From Sphingomonas sp. JUb134 (GTDB lineage Bacteria > Pseudomonadota > Alphaproteobacteria > Sphingomonadales > Sphingomonadaceae): DNA of 64,000 nucleotides. A model generated the notes under the pieces. The model was not told the DNA's origin, ran no database searches, and worked only from the letters and a program-made list of their open reading frames with translations. This document shows positions 50,960 to 61,400 of this stretch, piece after piece. Within the stretch, counting starts at the first letter, position 1. Each line of letters begins with the position of its first letter. The stretch lies in NCBI RefSeq assembly GCF_004341505.2, contig NZ_SLYP02000001.1, positions 1,003,001-1,067,000 of the forward strand. Direction: 5' to 3'. A program made the position numbers and the translations under genes.

Positions 50960-53900
50960 ATGCGCGGCTTTACCGCTCGCTCACACACGCAGTTGGTCCT
51001 TGGCGTTTCGGCTTTGGCGTTGATGGCAACACCGGGGACGGCGCTGGCGCAGGATGCCGCAGCTACTCTCGGCAACCCGGGGCCATCCGAGATCGCGGAT
51101 TCGTCGCGTGCCGAGCCGGGTGAGGCCGGCGACGACATCGTCGTTACCGGGATCCGTGCGTCGCTGCGCGAAGCGGTCGACATCAAGCGCGATGCCCAGG
51201 GCGTCGTCGATGCCATCTCGGCCGAGGATATCGGCAAGTTTCCTGACACCAACCTCGCCGAGTCGCTCCAGCGCATCACCGGCGTGTCGATCGACCGCTC
51301 CAACGGCGAGGGGCAGTTCGTCACCGTTCGCGGCTTCGGTCCCGAATACAACCTGGTGACGCTGAACGGCCGGCAGATGCCGACCTCGACACTCGGTGAC
51401 GGCGCCAGCGCGCCCGCGTCGCGCTCGTTCGACTTCGCGAACCTGGCATCCGAGGGCATCGCGGCGGTGGAGGTCTACAAGACCGGACGCGCCGCGGTTC
51501 CCTCGGGCGGGATCGGCTCGACCATCAATATCCGGACGCCGCGCCCGCTCGACAAGCCGGGCATGCGCGGTTCGCTGGCGGTGAAGGGCGTGCTCGACAG
51601 TTCCCGTAACGAGGGCAACCCGATCACGCCGGAAGTGTCGGGCATCATCTCGACCACTTTCGCCGACGATCGCATCGGCGTGCTGCTGAGCGGCGCGTAC
51701 CAGCGGCGCAAGGCAAGCGCCAACTCCGCAAGCGTCGGCTTCCGGGACGGCTTTTTGGGCTCGGACGAAGGCTGGGGTTCGCTGCCGCTGCCCGGGACTC
51801 CTGGCGCCGCCAATATCACCAACCGTCCTGGCCCGAACGACGTTTATGAAATTCCGCAGAGCGCGGCCTATGACCTCATCGACATCGATCGCGAGCGCAT
51901 CAATGGACAGCTGGTGCTGCAGGCGAAGCCGACCGACGCGCTGACGGCGACCGTCGACTTCACCTATTCGAGCAACGAGGTCGAGGTACGCGACAGCAGC
52001 GTCGGCATCTGGTTCAACTTCGCCGACACGTCCAGCGCGTGGACGGATGGTCCCAACGCCGGCCCGCTTTTCTATTCGGAGCGGTTCGGACCGGGCAAGG
52101 ACCTGTCGTACAGCGGCGCGCTGAGCGCCAACAAGTCCGAGAACAAGTCGCTCGGCGGCAACCTCACCTGGGAAGCTCCGGGCGGCGTCACGGTCTCGCT
52201 CGACGCGCACCATTCGACTGCGGAGTCGAAGCCGACCAACAAGTATGGCAGCAGCACGTCGATCGGCAACGCGATCTTCGGCTTGCAGAGCCAGACGATC
52301 GACTTCGAGCACGACATGCCGGTGCTCTCCTATACCATGTATCCGGGCGTCGACCCGCTCGACCGATCGCTGATCACGCCGACCGGCAACTCGTTCCGCA
52401 ACGCCTATTTCAAGGACGAGATCAACCAGGTCCAGCTGAAGGGGCGCTACGATCACGAGGGCAGCTTCCTCGACAGCATCGATGCCGGCTTCTCGTTCGT
52501 CGATAACAAGGTCCGTTCGGCCTATGGCTTCATCCAGAACGACACCTGGGGCGGGATCGGCCCGGCTTCCGACATCCCGGACGACCTGTTCGAGCAGGTG
52601 AGCATCCCGGACAAGTTCGACGGGCTGTCTGGCGCGAATGCGTCGGGCATCATCCCGGCGCTCTACATGTTCAACTTCGAGCGCATGGCGGACCTGCTGG
52701 AGAACAACTACGGCATCTGCAGCGATCCGCAGACCGGAACCGCGCAGCCGGGTACCTGCCTGTCCGACTATACGGTCGATCGGCGGCTCAGCGAGAAGAC
52801 CATCTCGCCCTTCATCCAGTTCAACACCAAGTTCGACCTGTTCGCGCGCCCTGCGCACCTGATCGCCGGCATCCGCTGGGACCACACCAACATCGACTCC
52901 TCGGCACTGGTGCCGGTTCCCGTCGGCACGCGCTGGGTGTCGGCGAACGAATTCAGCGTGATCTATTCGGGTGAGAGCACCTTCACCCGGCTGAAGGGGA
53001 GCTATCAGAACTGGCTGCCGGCCGTCGACTTCGACATCGAGCCAATCGAGAATGTGAAGCTGCGCGCCTCGTATAGCCACACGATCGCGCGCGCCGATTA
53101 TGGCAGCCTGCAGGGTGGTCGTACGATCGACTCCAACCCGCGTATCGGCGGCGGTACCGGCAGCCAGGGCAACGCAGGCCTGCTGCCGTACAAGTCCAAG
53201 AACCTCGATTTCTCGGCCGAGTGGTACTACAATCGCGAAAGCTACGTCTCGGTCGGCTATTTCAACAAGGACGTCTCGAATTTCATCAGCACGACACAGG
53301 TGGACACGCCTGCGTTCGGGCTGCGCAATCCGGCGGCCGGTCCGCGCTATCAGGCGGCGGCCAATGCACTGGGCACCACCGATGCGGTCCGGATCCGCGA
53401 CTATATCCTGCGCAACTTCCCGGACTCGTCGACCGTCACCGGCTCCACGGATGTGGGTGGCGTCACCTACCTGACCGGCGACATCTTCGCGACGGCCGAG
53501 GATCCCCTCTTCAACTTCCAGATCGCGCAGCCCTTCAACAGCGATCAGACGGCGAACATCCATGGCTGGGAGTTCGCAATCCAGCACCGCCTGTGGGAAA
53601 CCGGGCTCGGCGTCATCCTGAACTACACGATCGTGGATGGCGACGCGAAGTTCGACAACACGCTCGATCCGAACGTGGGGCAGTTCGCGCTCACGGGCCT
53701 GAGCGACAGCGCCAATGCGGTGCTCTACTACGACAAGGGCGGCATCCAGGCGCGCGTGGCCTACAACTGGCGTGACGAGTTCTACAACGGCGGCTCGTTC
53801 GATCCCACCTATGTCGAGGCCTATGGCCAGGTGGACGCCAGCGCGAGTTGGGAGTTCGTGCCCGGCCTCACCGCCTTTGTGGAGGCCATCAACCTCACCG

Positions 53901-53998
53901 GAGAGAGCCGGCGCGGACATCGGCGCTCCGACAATTTCGTGACGTTCGCACAGCCGGGCTATGCTCGCTACTCGGGTGGCATCCGCTTCACCTTCTGA
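50960..53998 (+). CDS. TonB-dependent receptor, carbohydrate-type (TonB-Xanth-Caul)
   Basis: 1012 residues from ATG 50960, with AGGGGAGG seven bases upstream; the ATG at 50921 has no ribosome site. A signal peptide (ending TALAQ) precedes a TonB box-like DDIVVTGIRASLREAVD and the plug domain signature AISAEDIGKFPDTNLAESLQ and RGFGPEYNLVTLNGRQMPT, which identify the TIGR01782 (Xanthomonas/Caulobacter) receptor class. The barrel ends GIRFTF. Such receptors import oligosaccharides or other large ligands through the outer membrane. It heads an operon with SapC, cupin, halogenase and LacI genes. Confidence 0.93.
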   Translation: MRGFTARSHTQLVLGVSALALMATPGTALAQDAAATLGNPGPSEIADSSRAEPGEAGDDIVVTGIRASLREAVDIKRDAQGVVDAISAEDIGKFPDTNLAESLQRITGVSIDRSNGEGQFVTVRGFGPEYNLVTLNGRQMPTSTLGDGASAPASRSFDFANLASEGIAAVEVYKTGRAAVPSGGIGSTINIRTPRPLDKPGMRGSLAVKGVLDSSRNEGNPITPEVSGIISTTFADDRIGVLLSGAYQRRKASANSASVGFRDGFLGSDEGWGSLPLPGTPGAANITNRPGPNDVYEIPQSAAYDLIDIDRERINGQLVLQAKPTDALTATVDFTYSSNEVEVRDSSVGIWFNFADTSSAWTDGPNAGPLFYSERFGPGKDLSYSGALSANKSENKSLGGNLTWEAPGGVTVSLDAHHSTAESKPTNKYGSSTSIGNAIFGLQSQTIDFEHDMPVLSYTMYPGVDPLDRSLITPTGNSFRNAYFKDEINQVQLKGRYDHEGSFLDSIDAGFSFVDNKVRSAYGFIQNDTWGGIGPASDIPDDLFEQVSIPDKFDGLSGANASGIIPALYMFNFERMADLLENNYGICSDPQTGTAQPGTCLSDYTVDRRLSEKTISPFIQFNTKFDLFARPAHLIAGIRWDHTNIDSSALVPVPVGTRWVSANEFSVIYSGESTFTRLKGSYQNWLPAVDFDIEPIENVKLRASYSHTIARADYGSLQGGRTIDSNPRIGGGTGSQGNAGLLPYKSKNLDFSAEWYYNRESYVSVGYFNKDVSNFISTTQVDTPAFGLRNPAAGPRYQAAANALGTTDAVRIRDYILRNFPDSSTVTGSTDVGGVTYLTGDIFATAEDPLFNFQIAQPFNSDQTANIHGWEFAIQHRLWETGLGVILNYTIVDGDAKFDNTLDPNVGQFALTGLSDSANAVLYYDKGGIQARVAYNWRDEFYNGGSFDPTYVEAYGQVDASASWEFVPGLTAFVEAINLTGESRRGHRRSDNFVTFAQPGYARYSGGIRFTF

Positions 53999-54127
53999 TC
54001 CGGACGCCCCCCGCCGACACGAAGCTGCGAAAGGGGTCCGCTCGAAAGAGTGTGGCTTCTTTCGCGCTTCGGCGGCAGGTTCGCCGGCGGTGCATCCGCG
54101 CCGCCGTGCCAGGATTGAACCGTCGAC

Positions 54128-54844
54128 ATGCCCAACCATGCCATTCTGACTGCCGACGCCCACCGCAACCTCAAGGTCCGCAACGACCGCGCGGAGGACG
54201 CCGGGGACGCCGTGATGTGCGCCATGGTCGTGCCGGACGAGTTCCGGCAGGTGCAGAACGAATATCCCATTCTGTTCCGCCGCAACCTGGAGCAGGACAG
54301 CTTCGCGGCGTTCGCGATGTTCGGTTTCGAGGATGGCGAGAACCTGTTCCTCGAGGGCAGGCGCTGGGCGGCCCGCTACCTGCCGCTTTCGATCGCGATC
54401 CAGCCGTTCCTGATCGGACGACCGGCGGGCATCGATGCGCCCGAGCGGCAGGTACACATCGACCTCGACAGCCCCCGCCTGGGTTCCGACGGCGTCCGCA
54501 TCTTCGAGGAGGATGGGAGCCCCACTCCTTATCTGGAGGCCGTGATCGAGAAGCTGCGCGTGCTGGATGCAGGCTATGCCGCTTCTGCCGGCTTCTTTGC
54601 GGCATTGCGTCGGTACGATCTGCTCGAACCGCTGTCGCTGGAGGTGCCGCTTCCCGACGGGACCACCCATCGCCTGGTCGGCTTTCACGTCATCGACGAG
54701 GCCAAGTTGCGGGCGCTTGATCCAGCCGAAATCGCCGAGCTGCATGGCGCCGGGCACCTGATGCCGCTCTACATGGCGCTCGCATCGCTTGCCAACATCG
54801 GCCTGCTGGTAGCGCGCAAGAGCCAGCGCCTGCGCCATGGCTGA
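54128..54844 (+). CDS. SapC-family protein
   Basis: 238 residues. SapC-like features include CAMVVPDEFRQVQNEYPILF and the LPLSIAIQPFLIG segment, plus the C-terminal GFHVIDEAKLRALDPAEIAE. The SapC family name comes from surface-layer-associated proteins of Campylobacter, but the function is unproven. In proteobacteria, SapC genes commonly sit behind TonB receptors together with cupin and tryptophan-halogenase-like genes, as here. No signal peptide. The end overlaps the cupin gene by 8 nt. Its role in the sugar locus is unknown. Confidence 0.85.
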   Translation: MPNHAILTADAHRNLKVRNDRAEDAGDAVMCAMVVPDEFRQVQNEYPILFRRNLEQDSFAAFAMFGFEDGENLFLEGRRWAARYLPLSIAIQPFLIGRPAGIDAPERQVHIDLDSPRLGSDGVRIFEEDGSPTPYLEAVIEKLRVLDAGYAASAGFFAALRRYDLLEPLSLEVPLPDGTTHRLVGFHVIDEAKLRALDPAEIAELHGAGHLMPLYMALASLANIGLLVARKSQRLRHG

Positions 54845-55868
54845 CGGCGGAGGCGGCATTTTCGCGGATCTGCCCTCGGTGCCGGAGGAGGCGGTGGCCG
54901 ATGCGGCCGCACTCGACACGCTGCTGCGCACCGCGACCCGGCCGTTCGTGGTCCGGGGACTGGTGGCCGATTGGCCGCTGGTCGCCGCCGGCCGTCGATC
55001 GGCGCGCGACGCGCGTGCCTATCTGCTGGAGCGGCGGCGCGACCTGCCTTTCACCGTCTCGATCGGCCAGCCGGGATCGGACGGCCGGCTGTTCTACGAT
55101 GATGCGATGGGGATGAACTTCCGTATCGCGCGTGCCAAGCTACCGGAGATCTTCGCCCAGATCGACCGCGCGGAGGAGGATCCGGCGGCGCCCCCGATCT
55201 ATCTCGGCTCGATCGACGTCCACGGCTTCTTCGACGGCCTTCATGCCGAGAACCACGTCGACCTGGGCGAGCGCCAGGCCCTGGCGAGCATCTGGATCGG
55301 TACGCGCACGCGCATCGCGGCGCACAACGACCATCCCGACAATCTCGCCTGTGTAGCGGTGGGCCGACGACGCTTCACGCTGTTCCCGCGCGAGCAGTTT
55401 CGCAACCTCTACCTGGGACCGGTGGACAACACGCCTGCGGGGCGCGCGGTCAGCATGGTGGACTTCAACGCCCCCGACTTCGCCCGCCATCCCCGTTTTC
55501 GCGACGCGCTGGCGCATGCGCAAGTCGCCGAGCTGGAGCCGGGCGACGCCGTCTTCATCCCGTCGATGTGGTGGCACCATGTCGAGGGGCTCGCCCCGTT
55601 CAACATCCTGGTGAACTATTGGTGGCGCGACACGCCGCGCTGGCTTGGCCAACCCCAGGACGCCCTCAATCACGCCATGCTCACCATCCGCGACCTGCCC
55701 GACGACGAGAAGCGCCACTGGCGCGACATGTTCGACTACTACGTCTTCGAGAACGACGAGGAGGTGGTCGCGCACATCCCGCCGGACGCACGCAGCGTGC
55801 TCGATCCGCTGACGCCCGAAAGCGCCGGGCGCATCCGCTCCTTCCTCCTGCGGGCGCTCAGCCGATGA
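54837..55868 (+). CDS. JmjC-like cupin domain protein
   Basis: 343 residues. A cupin-8/JmjC-like fold: metal ligands fit HxD in RIAAHNDHPDN and a later His in PSMWWHHVEGLA. RRRFTLFPREQFRNLYLGP and NILVNYWWRD are typical of the cupin-like family (FIH/JMJD5-like oxygenases). Such proteins often hydroxylate proteins or small molecules with Fe(II) and 2-oxoglutarate. The family is recurrently found beside SapC and halogenase genes behind TonB receptors. The stop overlaps the halogenase start (ATGA). Substrate unknown. Confidence 0.83.
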   Translation: MADGGGGIFADLPSVPEEAVADAAALDTLLRTATRPFVVRGLVADWPLVAAGRRSARDARAYLLERRRDLPFTVSIGQPGSDGRLFYDDAMGMNFRIARAKLPEIFAQIDRAEEDPAAPPIYLGSIDVHGFFDGLHAENHVDLGERQALASIWIGTRTRIAAHNDHPDNLACVAVGRRRFTLFPREQFRNLYLGPVDNTPAGRAVSMVDFNAPDFARHPRFRDALAHAQVAELEPGDAVFIPSMWWHHVEGLAPFNILVNYWWRDTPRWLGQPQDALNHAMLTIRDLPDDEKRHWRDMFDYYVFENDEEVVAHIPPDARSVLDPLTPESAGRIRSFLLRALSR

Positions 55869-57367
55869 TCGGCGGCAAGCGCATGCGGCGCATCGTGGTG
55901 GCAGGCGGCGGCACGGCGGGATGGATGGCAGCCGCGGCGATCGCGCGCACCATGGGTCGCGCCGTTGAGGTAACGCTGGTCGAATCGGACGCGATCGGCA
56001 CGGTTGGCGTGGGGGAATCGACCATCCCGCCGCTCATCAACTTCAACCGGCTGCTCGGCATCGACGAGGCCGCGTTCATGGCCGCCACCCAGGCGACCTT
56101 CAAGCTCGGCATCCAGTTCGAGAACTGGATGCTGCCGGGGCACCGCTACTTCCACTCCTTCGGCTTCACGGGGAAGGATCATTGGTCGGCAGGGTTCCAG
56201 CATTTCTGGTTGTATGGCCGCACCCGCGGGCACGACGCACCTTATGATGCCTATTGCGTAGAGCTGATCGCTGCGCTGGAGGGCAAGTTCGGTCACCTGC
56301 CGGGGGATCGGGCGAACTATGCCTATCAGCTCGACGCCACCCTTTATGCTCGCTTCCTGCGCACGATGGCCGAGGGGGATGGTGCTCGGCGGGTCGAGGG
56401 CAAGATCGCGCAGGTCGAACTCGACGGCGAGTCCGGCGACATCGCCGCGCTGGTGCTGGAAAGCGGCACTCGGGTAGGGGGCGACCTCTTCCTCGACTGC
56501 ACGGGCTTTCGCGCGCTGCTGATCGAGCAGACGCTGCATACCGGCTATGACGACTGGACCCATTGGCTGCCGTGCGATTCTGCCATCGCGGTGCAGACGG
56601 ACAATGTGGGTCCGCCCGTCCCCTACACGCGGGCGATCGCGCACGATGCCGGCTGGCAATGGCGCATCCCGCTCCAGCACCGCACCGGCAACGGTCTGGT
56701 CTATTGCAGCCGCTATCTTGGCCGCGACGCGGCGCTGGAACGATTGCTCGGCAATCTTGAGGGGGCGGTGCGCACCGAACCCAATCACCTGCGGTTTACG
56801 ACAGGCGTGCGCCGGCGGCAGTGGGTGCGCAACTGCGTGGCGATCGGCCTGGCCGGGGGCTTCGCCGAGCCGCTGGAGTCGACCAGCATTCACCTGATCC
56901 AGCGTGCGGTGCTCCGCCTGATCCGGATGCTGCCGCTGTCCGCGGTGAGCCCGCGCGACGTCGCCGAGTTCAACGAGCAGCAGCTGCAGGACATGACGCA
57001 GGTTCGTGACTTCCTGATCCTCCACTACAAGGCGACCGAGCGGCGGGACAGCGCCTTCTGGCGGCACTGCGCAGACATGGAAATCCCGGACAGCCTCACC
57101 CAAAAGATCGAGCTGTTCCGCGAAACCGGCCGCGTGTTCCGCAAGAACGAGGAGCTGTTCGCCGAGAACAGCTGGGTGCAGGTGATGATGGGGCAGGGGA
57201 TCGAACCGCGCGCCTGGCACCCGATCGCCGAGAAGCTGCGCGACGAGGAGCTTGCGCGGCTGCTCACGACCCTGCGGGAGAATGTCGCACGGACGGTTGC
57301 TGCGATGCCGCGGCACGCCGACTATGTGGCGAGCTATTGCGGCGCCGCCCGCGAACAGGCGGCTTGA
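55865..57367 (+). CDS. Flavin-dependent tryptophan-halogenase family protein
   Basis: 500 residues. FAD motif VVAGGGTAGWMAAAAIAR; the family signature GVGESTIPPL; the conserved catalytic lysine Lys80 in TFKLGIQFENW, aligning with the PrnA/RebH lysine; the WxWxIP motif at 264-269 (GWQWRIPL); and EPLESTSIH with the catalytic-site Glu. All core halogenase residues are intact. Classical members chlorinate tryptophan; this clade, sitting in TonB/SapC/cupin sugar loci, has no known substrate and may act on phenolics or glycoside aglycones. It is co-translated with the cupin gene (ATGA) and followed 5 nt later by lacI. Confidence 0.9.
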   Translation: MIGGKRMRRIVVAGGGTAGWMAAAAIARTMGRAVEVTLVESDAIGTVGVGESTIPPLINFNRLLGIDEAAFMAATQATFKLGIQFENWMLPGHRYFHSFGFTGKDHWSAGFQHFWLYGRTRGHDAPYDAYCVELIAALEGKFGHLPGDRANYAYQLDATLYARFLRTMAEGDGARRVEGKIAQVELDGESGDIAALVLESGTRVGGDLFLDCTGFRALLIEQTLHTGYDDWTHWLPCDSAIAVQTDNVGPPVPYTRAIAHDAGWQWRIPLQHRTGNGLVYCSRYLGRDAALERLLGNLEGAVRTEPNHLRFTTGVRRRQWVRNCVAIGLAGGFAEPLESTSIHLIQRAVLRLIRMLPLSAVSPRDVAEFNEQQLQDMTQVRDFLILHYKATERRDSAFWRHCADMEIPDSLTQKIELFRETGRVFRKNEELFAENSWVQVMMGQGIEPRAWHPIAEKLRDEELARLLTTLRENVARTVAAMPRHADYVASYCGAAREQAA

Positions 57368-57372
57368 GGCGG

Positions 57373-58422
57373 ATGGCGCGCCGCCGCCAGCGCGTGACGA
57401 TCAAGCACGTCGCCGCCGACGCGGGCGTGTCGCTGCAGACGGTGAGCCGCGTCATCAACAAGGAGCCCAACGTCCGCGCGGAGATGGCCGAGCGGGTGCA
57501 GGCTTCGATCGACCGTTTGGGCTATGTTCCCTCTATCGCGGCGCAGCGCATGGGGGGATCGCGTTCCTATCTCATCGTGGCGCTGAACGATCGGCAGCGC
57601 ACCATCGAGGATTGGCGCAACCGGCAGGGCACCGACTGGGTCGACCAGATGCTGCTGGGCGGCATGCTCACCTGTGCCGAGCACGGCTACCGCATGATCG
57701 TCGAACTGGTCGACACGCACAGCGACCATATCGAACGCGAGCTGTCCGCAGCGCTCGCCGCGCTCCAGCCGGACGGGGTGATCCTGACACCCCCACACTC
57801 GCACAATCCGCTGATTACCGGCCTGCTTGCCGAGCAGCATATCTGCTTTGCGCGCGTGGGTTCGCTGGTCGAGGGCCCAGGCTTCCGGCTGACCATGGAC
57901 GACCAGCATGCCGCCGTGCTGGCGACGGAGCACCTCCTGCAGCTAGGGCACCGGCGCGTCGGCTTCATCGCAGGGCCCAACGACTATGAGCTGAGCGGCT
58001 GGCGCACCCAGGGCTGGCGCTCGACCATGGTGGCGAATGGGCTGGCGGCAGACCTGCTGGCGGTAGGCGACTTCGGCTACGACTCCGGCCTGGCGGCAGC
58101 GGAACGGCTTCTTGCCAGCGCCGCCCCCCCGACGGCGATCATCGCCAGCAGCGAGCAGATGGCGATCGCCACGCTCGACGCCATTCGCGCGCGCGGGCTG
58201 GAGGTGCCAGGTGACGTGTCGCTGGTGAGTTTCGACGACACGCCGATCATGCGCTTCACTCAGCCGCCGCTTAGCGCCGTGGTGCAGCCGATCGCGGAAG
58301 TGACTGCTCGTGCCGTCGAGTTGCTGATCGCGGCGCAGGGCGGCGGCGATCACGAAGACGCGCCGGTGGTTGTGCCGGCGAGGCTGACGATACGGGAGTC
58401 GACGGCAGCGCCGCGCAGGTGA
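57373..58422 (+). CDS. LacI-family transcriptional regulator
   Basis: 349 residues. The N-terminal HTH with hinge reads RVTIKHVAADAGVSLQTVSR and VINKEPNVRAEMAERVQ. The sugar-binding domain has PDGVILTPPHSHNP and HRRVGFIAGPNDYELSGWR, then DVSLVSFDDTPIMRFTQPPL. It would bind the two GAACGTTC palindromes 6.5 kb upstream and control the GH3 gene and receptor operon. The start lies 5 nt after the halogenase stop, so it is the last gene of the operon and probably autoregulates through that promoter. Confidence 0.92.
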   Translation: MARRRQRVTIKHVAADAGVSLQTVSRVINKEPNVRAEMAERVQASIDRLGYVPSIAAQRMGGSRSYLIVALNDRQRTIEDWRNRQGTDWVDQMLLGGMLTCAEHGYRMIVELVDTHSDHIERELSAALAALQPDGVILTPPHSHNPLITGLLAEQHICFARVGSLVEGPGFRLTMDDQHAAVLATEHLLQLGHRRVGFIAGPNDYELSGWRTQGWRSTMVANGLAADLLAVGDFGYDSGLAAAERLLASAAPPTAIIASSEQMAIATLDAIRARGLEVPGDVSLVSFDDTPIMRFTQPPLSAVVQPIAEVTARAVELLIAAQGGGDHEDAPVVVPARLTIRESTAAPRR

Positions 58423-58457
58423 CGAAAGGGGGAGCGACGCGGCCGCTCCCCCTTTCG
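58423..58457. terminator. Bidirectional terminator between lacI and putA
   Basis: A perfect 14-bp stem, CGAAAGGGGGAGCG (58423-58436) with CGCTCCCCCTTTCG (58444-58457), loop ACGCGGC. The A and T runs at its ends favour termination of both convergent genes. It begins right at the lacI stop codon. Confidence 0.8.
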
Positions 58458-58462
58458 CGCGC

Positions 58463-61400
58463 TTACAGGTTCAGCAAGGCCGGGTCGCCGCCCTGGGCCG
58501 TGATGTTCACCGACACCGCACGCTCCGTGGCGTAACGCAGCAGCGCGTGCGGGCCGCCCGCCTTGGGGCCGGTGCCCGACAGGCCCTCGCCGCCGAACGG
58601 CTGCACGCCCACCACCGCGCCGATGATCGAGCGGTTCACATAGACGTTGCCCGCGGGCACCAGGTCCCTCACCTGCTCGGCGAAGCGCTCGATACGGCTG
58701 TGGATGCCCAGCGTCAGCGCATAGCCGGTGGCGGCGAGCTGCCGGCCGATGCTTTCCAGCTCGTCGGCGCGATAGCGGTAGATGTGCAGAATCGGCCCGA
58801 ACACTTCCTTGCCCAGGAAGTCGGCGCGCGGCACTTCGGCGAGCACGGGACCGAAGAAGTTGCCGCGCGTGCCCCACACGCCCGGATCGACGCGCTTGAG
58901 GATCTTCGCTTCCCGTTGCAGCCGGGCGGCGTGTTCCTCCAGCATCGCCTGGGCGTCGGCGTCGATCACCGGGCCGACGTCGGTGGCGGCATCGGCAGGA
59001 TCGCCCACCACCAGCGTGTCGACCGCACCGACCAGCGTCGCGATCAGCTCGTCTGCGGACTCCTCCGGTACGAACAACAGTCGCAGTGCCGAGCAGCGCT
59101 GCCCGGCCGAACCGAGCGCGGAGACGACCACGTCGTCGACTACCTGTTCCTTGAGCGCCGTGGTGTCGACGAACATCGCGTTCAGGCCGCCGGTCTCGGC
59201 GATGAAGGGCAGGATCGCGCCAGGACGGTTGGCGAGCTGGCGATTGATGGTCCAGGCGGTGTCGGTGCCGCCGGTGAAGGCGACGCCGTGGACGAGCGGG
59301 TGGCCAACCAGCGCCGCGCCGACCGTGGCGCCGTCCCCCGGCAGCAGTGCGAGCAGGTCCGCGTCGAGCCCGGCGCGGTGGAACAGCCGGATCGCCTCGG
59401 CCGCGACCAGCGGGGTCTGCTCGGCGGGCTTTGCCAGCACGGCGTTGCCTGCAGCGAGCGCGGCGGCGATCTGGCCGGTGAAGATCGCCAGCGGGAAATT
59501 CCACGGGCTGATGCACACGAAGGTGCCGCGGCCACGCAGTTCGAGGTGGTTGGTCTCCCCGACCGGGCCGGTAAGGGGCTGCAGACCCGAGAACTGCTTC
59601 TCGGCCAGATGCGCGTAGTAACGGCAGAAATCGACCGCCTCGCGCACCTCGGCGACACCGTCGTTCAGCGTCTTGCCCGCCTCTCGCGACAGCAGCGCCA
59701 CGAAGCGGTCCATCTCGGCCTCGAGCGCATCGCCCATCGCGCGCAGCACGACGGCGCGGCCGGCGCCGCCCTTGCGGTCCCAGGCCGGCTGGGCGGCGCG
59801 GGCGACACGAGCGGCGAGGTCGATGTCCTCCGCGGTCGCTTCGCTCACCGCGCCGATCAGGCGGCTGCGATCGACCGGGCTGGTCATCGGCTGCGGCCCC
59901 TTGCCAGCCAGCAGGCGCCCGCCGACGATCGGGCCGGCGGAGATAGTGTCGGCAGCCCCGAGATCGGCGGCCAGGCGTGCGGTGGCTCGCTCGCTGTCGC
60001 GGCTATAGTCCCGACCGAGCGGATTGCGGCGGGTGGCGCCATAGAGATCGCCCGGCACCGGGATGCGCGGATGGCGGCCGGGCTGCGCCTGCACCGCCGC
60101 GATCGGATCGCCGACCACGGTCTCGGCTGGCACGCGCTCGTCGAGCAGGGCGTGGACGAAGCTGGTGTTGGCGCCGTTCTCCAGCAGGCGGCGGACCAAA
60201 TAGGGCAGCAGCTCCTCGTGCCCACCGACCGGCGCATAGGCGCGCAGGGTGAAGCGGTCCCCGGCCGAGCGGTACAAGGCCTCGCCCATGCCGTGCAGGC
60301 GCTGGTGTTCGATGCGGACGCCGGCCCGATCCGCCATGCGCCGCACCGCTGCCAGCGTGTGGGCGTTATGCGTGGCGAACTGCGGGTAGAGGTTGGGCGC
60401 GGCGCGGATCAGCTGTTCGGCGCAGACGAGGTAGGAGAGGTCCGTCGCCGGCTTGGTGGTGAACACCGGATAGTCCGGGCGGCCGCCGACCTGAGAGCGC
60501 TTGATCTCGCTGTCCCAATAGGCGCCCTTCACCAGCCGGACCATCAGCCGGCGACCACTCGACTGCGCCAGCGCCTCCAGCCCGGCGATCACCGCGCGGC
60601 CGCGCTTCTGATAGGCCTGCACCACGACGCCGAGGCCGGTCCAGCTGCCGAGCTCCGGCTCCCGCACCAGCCGCTCGATCAGCTTGAGCGAGAGCACCAG
60701 CCGTTCCGACTCCTCGGCGTCGATCGCGAGGTTGAGGTCGTGCCTGGCGGCGATCTTCGCCAGCCGCACCATGCGCGGGTAGAGTTCTTCCCAGACGCGC
60801 CCTTCCTGCACCGCCTCGTAGCGGGGGCAGAGCGCCGACAGCTTGACCGACACGCCATGACCGTCCTCCGGCGAAAGTCCGGCGCCGCGTGCGCGGCCGA
60901 CCGCCTCAATTGCGTCGGCATAGATGCGCTCGTAGCGGGCGGCGTCCTCGGCCGTGCGCGCGCCTTCGCCCAGCATGTCGAACGAGCAGAGATAGCCCTC
61001 GCGCTTCGCACGGCTGAGCGCGCCCTCGATGGTGCGGCCGAGCACGAACTGCTCCCCCATCATCTTGACCGCGGCGCCCACCGCCTGGCGGATCACCGGC
61101 TCGCCGACGCGCGCCGCCAGCCGCTTGGCCCAGCCGGAAAGGTCGGTGCGCGCTTCCTCGTCCACGTCGATCAGCTTGCCGGTCAGCATCAGCCCCCAGG
61201 TCGAGGCGTTGACAAACAGGCTGTCCGAGCCGCCCAGATGGCTCGCCCAGTCGGCCGAACCGATCTTTTCCGCGATCAGCCGGTCGCGCGTCTCGGCGTC
61301 GGGCGTGCGCAGAAGCGCCTCGGCCAGGCACATCAGCGCCAGGCCTTCCTTGGTGCCGAGCGAAAATTCCTGGAGGAAGCTCTCGACCACGCCCTGCTTG

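Noticed and set aside
50981..54931. 1,316-codon open frame antisense to the TonB receptor operon
   Set aside because: High GC leaves the antisense frame open. The translation is Arg/Asp/Val-rich with no domain, while the plus frame has clear receptor and SapC motifs.
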